The notes under the pieces are model-generated. The model was given only the letters and a program-made list of their open reading frames with translations, searched no databases and had not been told where the DNA came from. From NCBI RefSeq assembly GCF_017744675.1, contig NZ_JAGIAV010000004.1:747033-811032 (forward strand): a stretch of 64,000 nt of DNA, in the 5' to 3' direction. Position numbers and translations under genes: made by a program. Numbering within the stretch: position 1 is the first letter of the stretch; each line of letters starts with the position of its first letter. The stretch is from Flavobacterium sp. GTDB lineage: Bacteria; Bacteroidota; Bacteroidia; Flavobacteriales; Flavobacteriaceae. Positions 57,501 through 64,000 of this stretch are shown here, piece after piece.

Positions 57501-59216
57501 AACACTTGCTCTAAATCTATTTCCACTTAATAATTGCAGAGTGATAAGAGGATTATTAATAGCAACTCGATCATTATTATAAGTTGCACCATTATAAGTT
57601 GCCAAACTAACTGCACTTAATAGCTGCACGTCTGCTAAACCTCCTGGCAATTCTAACTCAACATCAACAATATCTCCAGCTTTTCCCGGATTAGTAAATT
57701 GTAAGGTCTGCTGAATATAACCATTTATTAATCCAACCGGAACAGTCAGACGGGTTGCAGTTGCAGTATTTCCATCTACAGAATAATTTGGATTTGCAGA
57801 ACTACATAACACACACAAACCATTTTGACTAATCTGCTGACTGCCTGCTTCAAGGCAGCCCATTAAAGAAGATGGCTGAACGGTAACTACTACAGGTACC
57901 CTTGTAGCACTAACGCAATTTCCGTTTGGGCTTTGCGCTTCAACATAATAAGTTTTAGTAGCTGTTAAAATTGGTGTAGTAAAAGTGGATGTATTTGTTG
58001 CAACCGCTGTACCGCCAGTTGCGGTTTCGTACCAATTCAATTGTGCTCCAACATCAGTAGTTGTAGCACTTAAAGTTGCATTCTGCCCCGATTGTATAGT
58101 TACACTTTGTGTAAGAACTGTCGGTGTGGCTGGAACCGCTGTTGAAACAACATTAATCTGAGTACGAGTCGGACTAATACAGCTTCCGATAGAAGCTTCT
58201 ACAAAAAATGAAGTCGTTCCTAAAGGCACTGTTGGAGAATAAGTAGTTCCACTCGCTAGAGACGAACCACCCGTTGGCGAAGAAAACCAATTATAAGTTG
58301 TTCCAGGTACAGCATTTACTAACGATAATGTAGTCTGCTGTGTTGCACCAGTAGAACAAACTGTAGTTCCCACATTGCTATAAGCAGGTGCAACTGGATT
58401 TGAAACATTTAAAACCACTGGCACACGAACATTCCCTTCGCAACCTGCGGCTCTAGTTATTCCTATATAATATGTCGTATTTACTGTTAAGGCAGGAGTT
58501 GTATACGTATTTCCTACTGCCAAAGCTGTTGTCGAAAATTCAGAACTATACCAAGCTAGCGTAGTACCAGCAGCTGGTGTTGCTGTGAGAGTTGTTGGAA
58601 CTCCAGCACAAACTGTCTGTGTCAAACCTCCAGATACAGTTGGCTGTGCAAATTCAAGTCTAACATCGTAAACTCTTAAGCTTGTTAAAAGAGCTAACGC
58701 ACCTCCTCCAACTTGAATTTGAATTTGGTTGGTATCACCCGTAATAGGAAATTTTGCAACGGCAACAGTATTGCCGCTTAGCAAACTTAAATTCAAAAGC
58801 GGACTGTTTAAAGCCACACTTGAACCTACATTGGTTCCAGAATTTTTAGCCTGAACCGTTGCATTTGATAACAAACTTAAATCAAGTAATCCGTTGCCCG
58901 TACCAATGTATATTGCAACTTGGTCGCCGGCTCGGGCTGTTTGGTTTAAGGTCATTGTTTCTTCTGCAAAACATCCAAGCACTGCAACACCATTTGTTAA
59001 GGTTGCATAAGTGGATAAGCCAGCGCTATCAAAAGCATTGGCAGGACTATTAACATCTACTCCTAAACACAAAAGCCCTCCTCCCGCACTATTTGTCTGA
59101 GACACAGGTCTACAAATAGTCTGAGAGAATGCATTAGTGCATATAAAGAATAAAGTTAAAAGTCCTAATAATCTCATTTGAGAGTTGAGATTACAAAAAG
59201 TAAATTTTTTTTTCAT
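48570..59216 (-). CDS. Giant T9SS-exported repeat adhesin (SprB-like)
   Basis: A 3,548-residue surface protein. The start is the Met at 59216: MKKKFTFCNLNSQMRLLGLL leads to a signal ending FSQ. An in-frame start 24 codons upstream would hide that signal. From N to C: several diverged modules of about 170 residues (disulfide/Cys-rich start, then beta-rich) alternating with Ig/PKD-like domains; a central run of Ig-like domains; 16 repeats of about 80 residues encoded at about 49460-53300; a DUF11 domain (DLTITHTVDNPTPNFGDQVT); and a CHU_C gliding-motility-associated C-terminal domain (YNEFTPNNDGRNDLFRI to WLSIMR), the type B signal for T9SS export. Likely a gliding or attachment adhesin. It heads the operon with PorP/SprF and an OmpA protein. 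Confidence 0.93.
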   Translation of the reverse strand: MKKKFTFCNLNSQMRLLGLLTLFFICTNAFSQTICRPVSQTNSAGGGLLCLGVDVNSPANAFDSAGLSTYATLTNGVAVLGCFAEETMTLNQTARAGDQVAIYIGTGNGLLDLSLLSNATVQAKNSGTNVGSSVALNSPLLNLSLLSGNTVAVAKFPITGDTNQIQIQVGGGALALLTSLRVYDVRLEFAQPTVSGGLTQTVCAGVPTTLTATPAAGTTLAWYSSEFSTTALAVGNTYTTPALTVNTTYYIGITRAAGCEGNVRVPVVLNVSNPVAPAYSNVGTTVCSTGATQQTTLSLVNAVPGTTYNWFSSPTGGSSLASGTTYSPTVPLGTTSFFVEASIGSCISPTRTQINVVSTAVPATPTVLTQSVTIQSGQNATLSATTTDVGAQLNWYETATGGTAVATNTSTFTTPILTATKTYYVEAQSPNGNCVSATRVPVVVTVQPSSLMGCLEAGSQQISQNGLCVLCSSANPNYSVDGNTATATRLTVPVGLINGYIQQTLQFTNPGKAGDIVDVELELPGGLADVQLLSAVSLATYNGATYNNDRVAINNPLITLQLLSGNRFRASVTAGANFDRVEIRLGGLATVLTSVDIYQAAYRYKDPAISGNTTICSGATTTLTAALAVGETINWYSVPTGGSSLASTAAFTTPALTAPTTYYIEITRNGCVNSVRSSVQVLIDNPVLPTVTAAPTTICSGQSTTLSVNAPVAGTTYNWYDAATGGTLLFTGNSFTTPALTVNTSYFVEAAIGACTTPTRTAVNLTVSPIPATPTFTSSNVIIQSGQDATLTIANPVAGVRYNWYNAATGGTLLATNVTSYTTPILTSNQTYYVEASSIATDCANTARGVVTVTVIASASTCLQASSQISSNDGLVCVLCAPTNPNNAVDGDISTFSQLSVPIGVGAYLQQQLIFTNPGLAGDIIDVDLEVPGGLLDIGALSNVTLATYNGGTYNNDRTAINGGLLSIQLLSGNKFKASFTATAPFDRIEVRLGGTATLLSNLYIYQAAYRYPNATITGAATPICAGQTASLSASSTGGETFVWYDAPTGGNIVTVSPTAALSATTTYYLEATRGTCVNSLRQAVTVNVLPIPTAADIVITSPVEATCAGEAVLTPSSAIAGVQFRYYTDQNKTTEIVNGSVIGGVTFAKDAVTGALSLTGLTAVGSPYNYYIAALNGGTCENVNGDLKLVTVNFPSTTPLTVIATPLQACGSANLVNAITNFDSSGSTTYTFYDPSNNVITADAAANITVSGVYSIEAQSTGSTCPSVRQSVTVSITASPTLVVSNPQESVNVGTDVALVATSTGTITWFNPQGVAIAGPPFTTGPLNTPGIYTYTAVATDGTCTATATKVINVIDLTSCQNLTDRVYATAQTQGSIITGGVSNGANAVDGNPQTFSTITTGLGLLGVGTTWQNLTWPANIAKGTPVTVKLGSEYSLLAVGQNLSVVGTKNGALIGTGQPVSGSLLNLLSGDNTYEFTFVPSDASGPQDYDGIRVVSSSVLSVAQNTKVFDAYYKKPVTSVTCTDGDIQDIFYGATDLGIGAATALVGVSDVWNVADKDISTFATMYSGAGVLAAADLTVQFKTPSVLSDTLRIVVSKPGTLLTVNLLTGFSVQRYLGNVAVGAPIQNTSTLLSLKLLPGNSLAMVLVSSPTEIYDRVRIRFGGVAGVLDFLRVHTVERTANTTVIGADPQNKITVCPGTDITLQIPEVACSTYRWYDAPTGGNLLASGITFTVPANLTAGIYKYYVQPVRYGCENYTRGEVTVEVRASAPVNALTDITLNGGTATSVCSASGTVTLAAGLTGTPVLTNPVYHWYRFDGTTAQLVTGQTTAQLVINGLIPGTYTYFVGVSSDEFCETAAADRKQITFTILPPSTVNDILVDDVTVCNGVPASLTPTAPTLSSPVFTWYLDANKIQPITNGAVIAGVTYTIDAAGVLTASGLTKAVSPKTYYVAVASTNTCENLAGTLKDAAIIVSDPNTPTTTQNPQNFCLSSASTVANIQVNESNVIWYDAATGGNVIASTTPLITRIYYGAATDAVTGCESSVRLAVTVNVNDPGTPTLVTAGTQNFCLANAPTFASVQFNEANIVWYTALTGGTAIPSATALTTGTYYAAIKDPTTNCESAARLTVDVIVSDPGTPTLVTAGTQNFCLSNAPTFASVQFNEANILWYTALTGGTAIPSATALTTGTYYAAIKDPTTNCESAVRLTVDVIVSDPGTPTLVTAGTQNFCLVNAPTFASVQFNETNIIWYTALTGGTAIPSTTALTTGTYYAAIKDPTTNCESAVRLTVDVIVSDPGTPTLVTAGTQNFCLANAPTFASVQFNETNIVWYTALTGGTAIPSATALTTGTYYAAIKDPTTNCESAVRLAVDAIVSDPGTPTLVTAGTQNFCLANAPTFASVQFNETNIVWYTALTGGTLIPSTTALTAGTYYAAIKDPTTNCESATRLAVDVIVTDPATPTTTQTTQNFCLSTASTVANIQVNESNVVWYDAATGGNLFASTDLLTSRIYYGAIKDPATNCESSVRLAVTVNVNDPGTPTLITAGTQNFCLANAPTFASVQFNETNIVWYTALTGGTAIASTTALTTGTYYAAIKDPTTNCESAARLTVDVIVSDPGTPTLVTAGTQNFCLANAPTFASVQFNEANIVWYTALTGGTAIASTTALTTGTYYAAIKDPATGCESAARLTVDVIVNDPGTPTLVTAGTQNFCLSASPTFASIQTNPANVVWYTALTGGTAIAPTTALTSGTYYAAIKDPATGCESAVRLTVDVIVNDPGTPTLVTAGTQNFCLSASPTFASIQTNPANVVWYTASTGGTAIAPTTALTSGTYYAAISDPTTGCESATRLLVDVNVSDPGTPTLVTAGTQNFCLVNTPTFASVQFNQTNIVWYTAATGGTLIPSATVLTSGTYYAAIKDPVTGCESAARAQVVINVTDPATPTTNAAAQTFCTGTNPTVANIQVNESNVVWYTTQTGGTALASTDALTTRTYFGAIKDPATGCESSVRLQVAVTVGNTVNPTTNNAAQTFCSANAPTVANIQVNQSNVTWFTAATGGTAIPAGTALASGIYFGNIVDPSGCESSTRLQVTVTVVNPSPTPTTASATQNFCTLNSPTVANIQVNEANVVWYNTAVGGTAIPPTTALTTGTYYGAVSSAIGCENPNRLAVTVNVNSPSVITTPRTTQTFCLSALPTLASIFVNETNVVWYASATGGTPLANNTPLTATTYYAGSLANTFNGCDNGPRLGVTIAFENDAAVQIASTDDTPCVFKGVTYSIANGKSNYVWTINGGTIVSGGGTNDGSVTVSWSDIGPGTVTVAYVNNCDERTIKTLNVSVTSCSDLTITHTVDNPTPNFGDQVTFTITVNNVGEGDFKNTLVSDLLPSGLQLVSSSATAGTYDPATQLWTIPTLPAGQSVVLTIVAEVLPNGNYTSVATVETSTPLDVDASNNSASVTLEPICLTVYNEFTPNNDGRNDLFRIDCIESYPNNELKVFNRYGALVYSKAHYENDWNGTANVSGVVNRGDMLPTGTYFYVITIGDGTVKKGWLSIMR
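49460..53300 (-). repeat. Array of 16 adhesin repeats, 12 at exactly 240 bp
   Basis: The phrase for NFCL recurs near 50605, 50845, 51085, 51325, 51565, 51805, 52045, 52285, 52525, 52765, 53005 and 53245, always 240 bases apart. Four further, more diverged units toward the C-terminus have periods of about 235-237. Each unit carries FCL..ApTfAsVQ, NIVWYTALTGG, TYYAAIKDP and CESA. Two units (near 51805 and 53245) are a different subtype (STVANIQVNESNVVWYDAATGG) and are exactly six units (1,440 bp) apart, which suggests block duplication. Confidence 0.88.
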
Positions 59217-60384
59217 AATTTGGAAGATTAGAAAATGGACAATAAAACACCTCTCGCAGTAAGTGCAAGCACCTACGCAATTAAACAATCAATTAAAAAT
59301 GAAACCGTTAAAACAAAAATTAGCTACTTATACAAGTACCTAAAACCTTGTTTTACTTAAAAAAAAATTACGCTGAATTCGGCATATCAAAATATACCGG
59401 AGAACAGATTCTACCTCTACGAGACAGGATGAGTTCCGCTTTTTGTGGAAAAAAATGATTGTACTCAATTTTCCCGGAGGAGTGATTTGTTGCAGGTCCA
59501 ATTTTCATAAAGAAAATTTTTAGTTGAAGCAGAATTGGGGATTCTTCTTATATAAGTTGGTTCTCTGTTTTAAAGAAAGTTGATTAGTCTTTCTAAATTA
59601 TCATGCTAAAAAAGCCGATTTGAACCTATTTATATCCAATAAAATTATTACTCCTTATAAGTAATACACCAAATGGGGTAAATATAAGACAGCAAACTAA
59701 AATGAAAACCTTTTGAAAAAAAACTAAATATTGGGTAACGACTAAAATTATCGTTGAAACGAAGTAAACTTAAGAGGTTAAAAAATATTACTAAAACAAA
59801 ATTTACAAAGAAAGTAAATTTGATAAAGAAAGTAATTGTTAATTCCATACGCAGACCTATTAAGTTATTGTATATTTTAAGTTTCAATCCCAATAACAAT
59901 ATGGAAATAAATTCTAGCCATTTTGTTTTTGAAAATCAAAAGAAAACTTTGTTTAACTTTTGTTACCTAAAATTAGGAAAAACAAAAACATAAAACAAGC
60001 CTAAAATTCTTATAATTTATTCTTAAAACTTTAATTTAAAAAATAACACTACCTGAAAACATCAAGAAAAACGCTACTTTTAACATAATTTTACTGCAAT
60101 TTTATAGCTAAACAAAATATTAAACAAAATATGTTAAATTGCTAAAAAATAAGTTTAAACTTACATATTAAACAAAAAAACAGATAAAACTATCCGTTAT
60201 AAAGACCAATTGCAACCAAAATGAATCCAAAAATATCAAGACTAAAAAAAAATTAACGAATTCTAAAAAAACAAGTAGAAATACGCGGTTAAAATTCACA
60301 AAAACATTAAACAAAAGTTAAAAAACAAAAAAAAGCAGGCAATTATAAGCTAATTACCTGCCTTCTAAAAAGTTAGAAACCAAA
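59217..60384. other. 1.17-kb AT-rich gap upstream of the adhesin
   Basis: No gene is supportable. Two overlapping frames on opposite strands (59648-59899 minus, 59754-59993 plus) are made of low-complexity residues from AT-rich DNA. Small hairpins occur: TTCCGC-TTTTT-GTGGAA near 59435 and AGAAAG-TTGATTAGT-CTTTCT near 59573. I found no clear TAnnTTTG promoter for the adhesin. The gap may hold a long 5' leader. Confidence 0.5.
60328..60362 (-). terminator. Terminator after the 60385 gene
   Basis: GCAGGCAATTA (60335-60345) pairs with TAATTACCTGC (60351-60361), one mismatch, over a 5-base loop. A run of eight Ts follows on the minus strand. Confidence 0.75.
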
Positions 60385-60858
60385 TTACGATTCTATTATA
60401 GTATTAATTTGTTTAAACAATTGTCCATCACTCAAAAAAGCGCCTTGTTTGATCAATTCAAAAATCGAAGAATTTCGTTCATCTGTAAATACCTTTTTCC
60501 CTACTTTCATTTCGATATTATCAGTAAACATATTATCACTTAACCACTGAAGTCCGTCTTTTGTTAAAAAATCAACTTCTGGAGAAGATGTTTTCAAAAC
60601 GATTGATTTAATATAAGTATCAAAACAATGAAAAAGAAATATATGTTTTTTAGAAAAATGCTCTAGGTATTCTGCTCTCGTTAACACACCTTCCCAAATC
60701 AAATCTGAAAAAACATCCAATTCCTGTTCTGCAACTTCAGGCTTATTAGCCTTTAGTTCTTCCCATTCTTTTCTATCTATTGCTTGTGTAGCCAAAAAAC
60801 TTGCAAATTCAGCATGTAATTCATCAAACTGTTCTTTTGTTAATCTAGCGTATTTCAT
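60385..60858 (-). CDS. Small protein of unknown function next to rplI (DUF6495-like)
   Basis: A 157-residue soluble protein, helical at the N-terminus (YARLTKEQFDELHAEFASFLATQ in part, EWEELKANKPEVAEQELDVFSDLIWEGVLTRAEYLEHF in part) with aromatic and acidic residues. I recall this family from Flavobacteria as DUF6495. No motif suggests a function. It lies downstream of the ribosomal operon but behind a terminator, so it probably has its own promoter. Confidence 0.6.
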   Translation of the reverse strand: MKYARLTKEQFDELHAEFASFLATQAIDRKEWEELKANKPEVAEQELDVFSDLIWEGVLTRAEYLEHFSKKHIFLFHCFDTYIKSIVLKTSSPEVDFLTKDGLQWLSDNMFTDNIEMKVGKKVFTDERNSSIFELIKQGAFLSDGQLFKQINTIIES

Positions 60859-60936
60859 TTTTCTTTGTGTTAAGCTTTAAGCTGTAAGCCATAGGCAAAC
60901 TACGACAACCACTTAAAGGTTGATTTATATTTATTG

Positions 60937-60969
60937 TAAAAAAAAATCCCGACTTACATCGGGATTTTT
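60937..60969 (-). terminator. Terminator of the rpsF-rpsR-rplI operon
   Basis: AAATCCCGA pairs with TCGGGATTT over a 6-base loop, with A and T tracts outside. It lies 19 bases after the rplI stop. Confidence 0.85.
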
Positions 60970-60987
60970 GTATAGATTTAAAAACTA

Positions 60988-61428
60988 TTACTTTTCAGCA
61001 ACAATTTCGTAAGCTAAATCAACGATTACATCTCTGTGTAAACGAACTGTAGCATTGTATTTACCTAAACGTTTTACAACACCGCTAGTGATGAATTTTC
61101 TATCGATAGCATTACCAGATTTCTCTAAAGCTTCAGCGATATCGATGTTAGTGATAGAACCAAAAAGTTTCTCTCCACCAGCTTTTGCAGTAAGTTTAAT
61201 CTCAAGAGCTTTTAATGTTTCAGCCAATGCTTTAGCATCAGCAACAATTTTAGCCTCTTTGTGTGCTCTTTGTTTTAGGTTTTCAGCTAAAACTTTTTTA
61301 GCAGAAGGAGTCGCTAAAGTAGCAAATCCTTGAGGAATTAAAAAGTTACGTCCGTAACCAGGTTTTACAGATACTACATCATCTTTAAACCCTAGGTTTT
61401 GTACGTCTTGTTTTAAAATAATTTCCAT
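60988..61428 (-). CDS. rplI: Ribosomal protein bL9
   Basis: bL9 of the large subunit, 146 residues. The N-terminal domain MEIILKQDVQNLGFKDDVVSVKPGYGRNFLIPQG (in part) is the family signature. The connecting helix (AKIVADAKALAETLKALEIKL in part) and C-terminal LFGSITNIDIAEAL domain follow. It is the last gene of the operon. Confidence 0.97.
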   Translation of the reverse strand: MEIILKQDVQNLGFKDDVVSVKPGYGRNFLIPQGFATLATPSAKKVLAENLKQRAHKEAKIVADAKALAETLKALEIKLTAKAGGEKLFGSITNIDIAEALEKSGNAIDRKFITSGVVKRLGKYNATVRLHRDVIVDLAYEIVAEK

Positions 61429-61496
61429 GTTGTTGTCCTTATATTTTAGAAGTTAGGTTCCGTTAACGGGAAACCAACAACTTTGTTTTTTTTATA

Positions 61497-61793
61497 CTAT
61501 TTTAATAAATCGGCCACGTATGGCATTAAAGCTAAGTGACGAGCTCTTTTTACAGCTACAGAAACTTTTCTTTGGTATTTTAATGAAGTTCCAGTTAAAC
61601 GACGAGGAAGAATTTTTCCTTGCTCATTAACGAATTTCAATAAGAAATCAGCATCTTTATAATCGATATATTTGATTCCAGATTTTTTGAAACGGCAATA
61701 CTTTTTAGTTTTGTTAGTTTCAATGTTTAAAGGCGTTAAATATCTGATATCTCCGTCTTTTTTTCCTTTTGCAGATTGCTCAATTGTAGACAT
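61497..61793 (-). CDS. rpsR: Ribosomal protein bS18
   Basis: bS18 of the small subunit, 98 residues; [40 protein letters not shown] (in part) and [15 protein letters not shown] are diagnostic. It pairs with bS6, encoded 5 bases upstream. Confidence 0.97.
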
Positions 61794-61798
61794 AATAA

Positions 61799-62140
61799 TT
61801 ACGCTTTAGTAGATTTTAATTTTGCTCTTCTTCTCTCAGCCCATGAAATAGCATGTTTGTCTAAACTTACAGTTAAGAAACGCATAACTCTTTCATCACG
61901 TCTGAATTCAGTTTCAAAAGCTAAAAGAACTTCTCCAGCTACTTTGAATTCGAATAAATGGTAAAAACCACTTTTTTTGTTTTGGATTTCGTAAGCCATT
62001 TTTTTAAGACCCCAATCCTCTTTCGATACCATTTCAGCTCCTCTACTAGTAAGAAATTCTTCAAATTTCGTTACTGTTTCCTTCACCTGAACCTCAGATA
62101 AAACGGGATTTAAAATGAAAACAGTTTCATAATGATTCAT
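61799..62140 (-). CDS. rpsF: Ribosomal protein bS6
   Basis: bS6 of the small subunit, 113 residues. [41 protein letters not shown] (in part), and [14 protein letters not shown] fit the family. It is the first gene of rpsF-rpsR-rplI, with a strong promoter upstream. Confidence 0.97.
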   Translation of the reverse strand: MNHYETVFILNPVLSEVQVKETVTKFEEFLTSRGAEMVSKEDWGLKKMAYEIQNKKSGFYHLFEFKVAGEVLLAFETEFRRDERVMRFLTVSLDKHAISWAERRRAKLKSTKA

Positions 62141-62171
62141 AAATAAAAAATTTATTTGTTAAAATTGGGTG

Positions 62172-62201
62172 CAAAAGTAAGCATTTAATTTATATATGCA
62201 A
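62172..62201 (-). promoter_or_regulatory. Promoter of rpsF-rpsR-rplI
   Basis: TACTTTTG (62179-62172, minus) matches TAnnTTTG, with TTG 19 bases upstream (62201-62199). Start predicted near 62167, giving a leader of about 27 bases. Confidence 0.65.
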
Positions 62202-62317
62202 CATTTTTTTCCTTTTATTCGGCATAATACAAAAAATATCCCTCAACCTTAGTTTTTTTTACAAAAAAATAATACATTTACTACTGCTATCCTGAATTTA
62301 TTCTAAATGTAAATGTT

Positions 62318-63016
62318 ATGAAACTAAACTGTGTTGTTGTAGATGATAGTTCTATACAAAGGACAATTATTGCCAAATTGGTAAATAATCACCCAGGCTT
62401 GCATTTAATCGGAGATTTTTCTAATGCAATTGAAGCAAAAAGTTGCATCTCATTAAATAATATTGATTTAATATTTCTTGATATAGAAATGCCTGTTATT
62501 AACGGATTTGATTTTCTTGACGGACTAAAATCAAAACCGCAGATTATATTTATCACTTCTAAAGCCGAATATGCTTTAAAAGCTTTCGACTACGACGCTA
62601 CCGACTATCTTCAGAAACCAATTGCAGTTGACCGTTTTAATGCCTCTGTAAAAAGGGCAATCGACATGCATTTGCTTAAAAAAGATATCAAAGAAGAAGA
62701 AGGCGAACATATATTCATCAAAAGTAATCTAAAAAAACTTAAAATCTTCACTTCAAAAATAAAATGGATTGAAGCTTTTGGAGATTACGTAAGAGTAGTA
62801 ACCGAAGACGACAGCAATTTGGTACTTTCTACCATGAAATCTTTTGAAAATGACCTATCGAAAGACAAATTTATCCGTGTTCACAAATCGTACATCATCA
62901 ATATAGATAAGGTAGAGCGATTTAACAGCAAATTTGCCGAAATAGGCATCACTAAAATACCTTTAAGCCGCAATAAAAAAGAAGATCTGGTAAAAGCACT
63001 CTCAACTTCTTCTTAA
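62318..63016 (+). CDS. LytTR-family response regulator without a linked kinase
   Basis: A 232-residue regulator. The receiver domain has the acidic VVDDSS (7-12), the phospho-accepting D55 in LIFLDIEMP, a switch Thr/Ser in FITSKAE and lysine in YLQKPIA. From about 130 a LytTR DNA-binding domain follows (IFTSKIKWIEAFGDYVRVVTED in part, KFIRVHKSYIINIDKVERF). LytTR regulators usually pair with a 5TM/LytS histidine kinase, but none lies nearby. Regulon unknown. It converges on priA with an 8-base gap. Confidence 0.9.
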   Translation: MKLNCVVVDDSSIQRTIIAKLVNNHPGLHLIGDFSNAIEAKSCISLNNIDLIFLDIEMPVINGFDFLDGLKSKPQIIFITSKAEYALKAFDYDATDYLQKPIAVDRFNASVKRAIDMHLLKKDIKEEEGEHIFIKSNLKKLKIFTSKIKWIEAFGDYVRVVTEDDSNLVLSTMKSFENDLSKDKFIRVHKSYIINIDKVERFNSKFAEIGITKIPLSRNKKEDLVKALSTSS

Positions 63017-63024
63017 TTGTCGTT

Positions 63025-64000
63025 TTAATAAAAATCTACATTAATTACAACTTTTATAGCTCTATATTGAGCCACAGCTTCAAAACTATTCAGCATTTTC
63101 TGAATAGTTTTTTTTGTATTTCCTAAATGAAGATTGTGCGGAATTTTAATCAATATAGTTCTGATATACTCGTTTCTTATTCTGCTTATTGCTGGCTCTT
63201 CTGGCCCTAAAACCGGCATTCCTAAATTCTGACTCAAAACCTGATACAACCACATTGCTCCTTCTTTTAGCTTATCAAAATCTTTATGTTTTAAAGTGAG
63301 TTTTATAATCCTAAAATAAGGAGGATATCTATAAATTTGCCTGTCATACAATTGCTCTTTATACATACCTAAATAATTGTGATTGGTAACCTGCTGAATA
63401 GTATTATGATTCGGATTATAAGTCTGAATTACAACCTTCCCTTGCTTTTCTGACCTTCCCGCCCTTCCTGCAACTTGCGTCATCATTTGAAAACTGCGTT
63501 CAAAAGCTCTAAAATCAGGATGATGAAGCATATTATCGGCATTCATAATTCCGACCAATCCTACATTATCAAAATCAAGCCCTTTGGCCAGCATTTGCGT
63601 ACCCACCAAAATATCTATTTCACGATTTTTAAACGTATCAATTATCTTCTCAAAGCCAAATTTTCCTCGAGTAGTATCTTGATCCATTCTAGCTGTTTTT
63701 GCTTTCGGAAACAGAGAAGTCAACTCCTGCTCGATCTGCTCGGTTCCAAAACCTTTTGTCGTTAAATCTATACTGGAACAACTATGGCAATTAGTAGGTT
63801 TTGCAATCGAATAACCGCAATAATGGCAACGTAGCTGATTTTTATGCTTATGATACGTCAAACTCACATCGCACTGCTGGCAATGCGGAACGTGACCGCA
63901 AGTCAAACATTCTATTATAGGTGAATATCCTCTTCTATTTTGAAACAAAATAACCTGTTCGCTCACCGATAATGATTCTGCAATTTCTTCGATTAAAAGA
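63025..64000 (-). CDS. priA: Primosomal protein N', C-terminal part, cut by the window edge
   Basis: PriA restarts stalled replication forks. The frame stays open to the window end, so the start and the N-terminal DNA-binding and helicase-core parts are outside. Seen are EQVILFQNRRGYSP, zinc-binding cysteine pairs (CLTCGHVPHCQQC, CHYCG, CHSC), KGFGTEQIEQEL, ILVGTQMLAKGLDF and the QVAGRAGRS helicase motif VI, then a C-terminal domain ending at the stop 63025. Its 3' end converges on the LytTR gene. Confidence 0.93.
   Translation of the reverse strand, partial: LLIEEIAESLSVSEQVILFQNRRGYSPIIECLTCGHVPHCQQCDVSLTYHKHKNQLRCHYCGYSIAKPTNCHSCSSIDLTTKGFGTEQIEQELTSLFPKAKTARMDQDTTRGKFGFEKIIDTFKNREIDILVGTQMLAKGLDFDNVGLVGIMNADNMLHHPDFRAFERSFQMMTQVAGRAGRSEKQGKVVIQTYNPNHNTIQQVTNHNYLGMYKEQLYDRQIYRYPPYFRIIKLTLKHKDFDKLKEGAMWLYQVLSQNLGMPVLGPEEPAISRIRNEYIRTILIKIPHNLHLGNTKKTIQKMLNSFEAVAQYRAIKVVINVDFY

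Noticed and set aside
48854..59053. Several small frames antisense to the adhesin
   Set aside because: Arise from the repeat composition of the long coding region; none has a recognisable start, domain or promoter.
59648..59993. Two overlapping small frames (minus 59648-59899, plus 59754-59993) upstream of the adhesin
   Set aside because: Low-complexity Phe/Leu and Lys/Asn composition from AT-rich DNA, opposite strands of the same stretch, no promoter seen.

Overview
The window looks like chromosomal DNA of a Flavobacterium-type member of the Bacteroidota. The evidence is low G+C content, promoters of the Bacteroidota form (TAnnTTTG about 20 bases downstream of TTG), almost no Shine-Dalgarno sequences, and family-typical genes: a type IX secretion (T9SS) adhesin with PorP/SprF and OmpA partners, a DUF4835 protein, a bamD-rpoZ-coaBC-recN cluster and an RprX/RprY-type two-component pair. 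Family assignments come from recognising the proteins by eye; no database search was run.

Layout. 0-6.8 kb: a minus-strand arginine/proline operon reading GNAT acyltransferase, argG, argC, argD, proA, proB. It has a strong promoter and a candidate 28-codon leader peptide with two rare CGG arginine codons next to a hairpin. Several gaps inside the operon hold inverted or low-complexity repeats. 6.9-16.7 kb: mixed single genes (M1 peptidase, mutarotase-like protein, GNAT, two barrel proteins, a VF530-type protein, smpB, lipoprotein, Fic protein, pcm, RDD membrane protein). 16.8-23.6 kb: a plus-strand run of metabolic and RNA genes (Gfo/Idh/MocA oxidoreductase, 3-hydroxyacyl-CoA dehydrogenase, YggS, exonuclease/GIY-YIG fusion, K+ channel, miaA, acyl-ACP thioesterase). 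23.9-28.2 kb: a TPR gene, then a tightly packed minus-strand operon with the RNA ligase RtcB, the release-factor homologue PrfH and two proteins I cannot assign. Just upstream is a probable small structured RNA of about 175 nt with its own promoter and terminator.

28.4-40.8 kb: rprY, rprX, coaE and a glycosyltransferase; then fabV, TPR, recN, DUF4835, coaBC, rpoZ and bamD as one long minus-strand operon; then dapA with a small unknown gene. 40.9-45.4 kb: a 5'-nucleotidase split into two genes in reversed domain order, an eight-helix membrane protein and ligA. 45.5-59.2 kb: a minus-strand adhesin operon of a 3,548-residue T9SS-exported protein, then PorP/SprF, then a PorE-like OmpA protein. 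The adhesin carries 16 repeats of about 80 residues, most at exactly 240 bp. 59.2-60.4 kb: AT-rich gap without a convincing gene. 60.4-64 kb: a small unknown gene, rplI-rpsR-rpsF, an orphan LytTR regulator and the 3' part of priA, cut by the window end.

The candidate for a little-described system is the RtcB-PrfH operon. RtcB-PrfH pairs are known to rescue and re-ligate ribosomes cleaved in the decoding centre. Here the pair sits in one overlapping unit with a basic protein and an eleven-cysteine zinc-ribbon protein of unknown role, next to a candidate small RNA.
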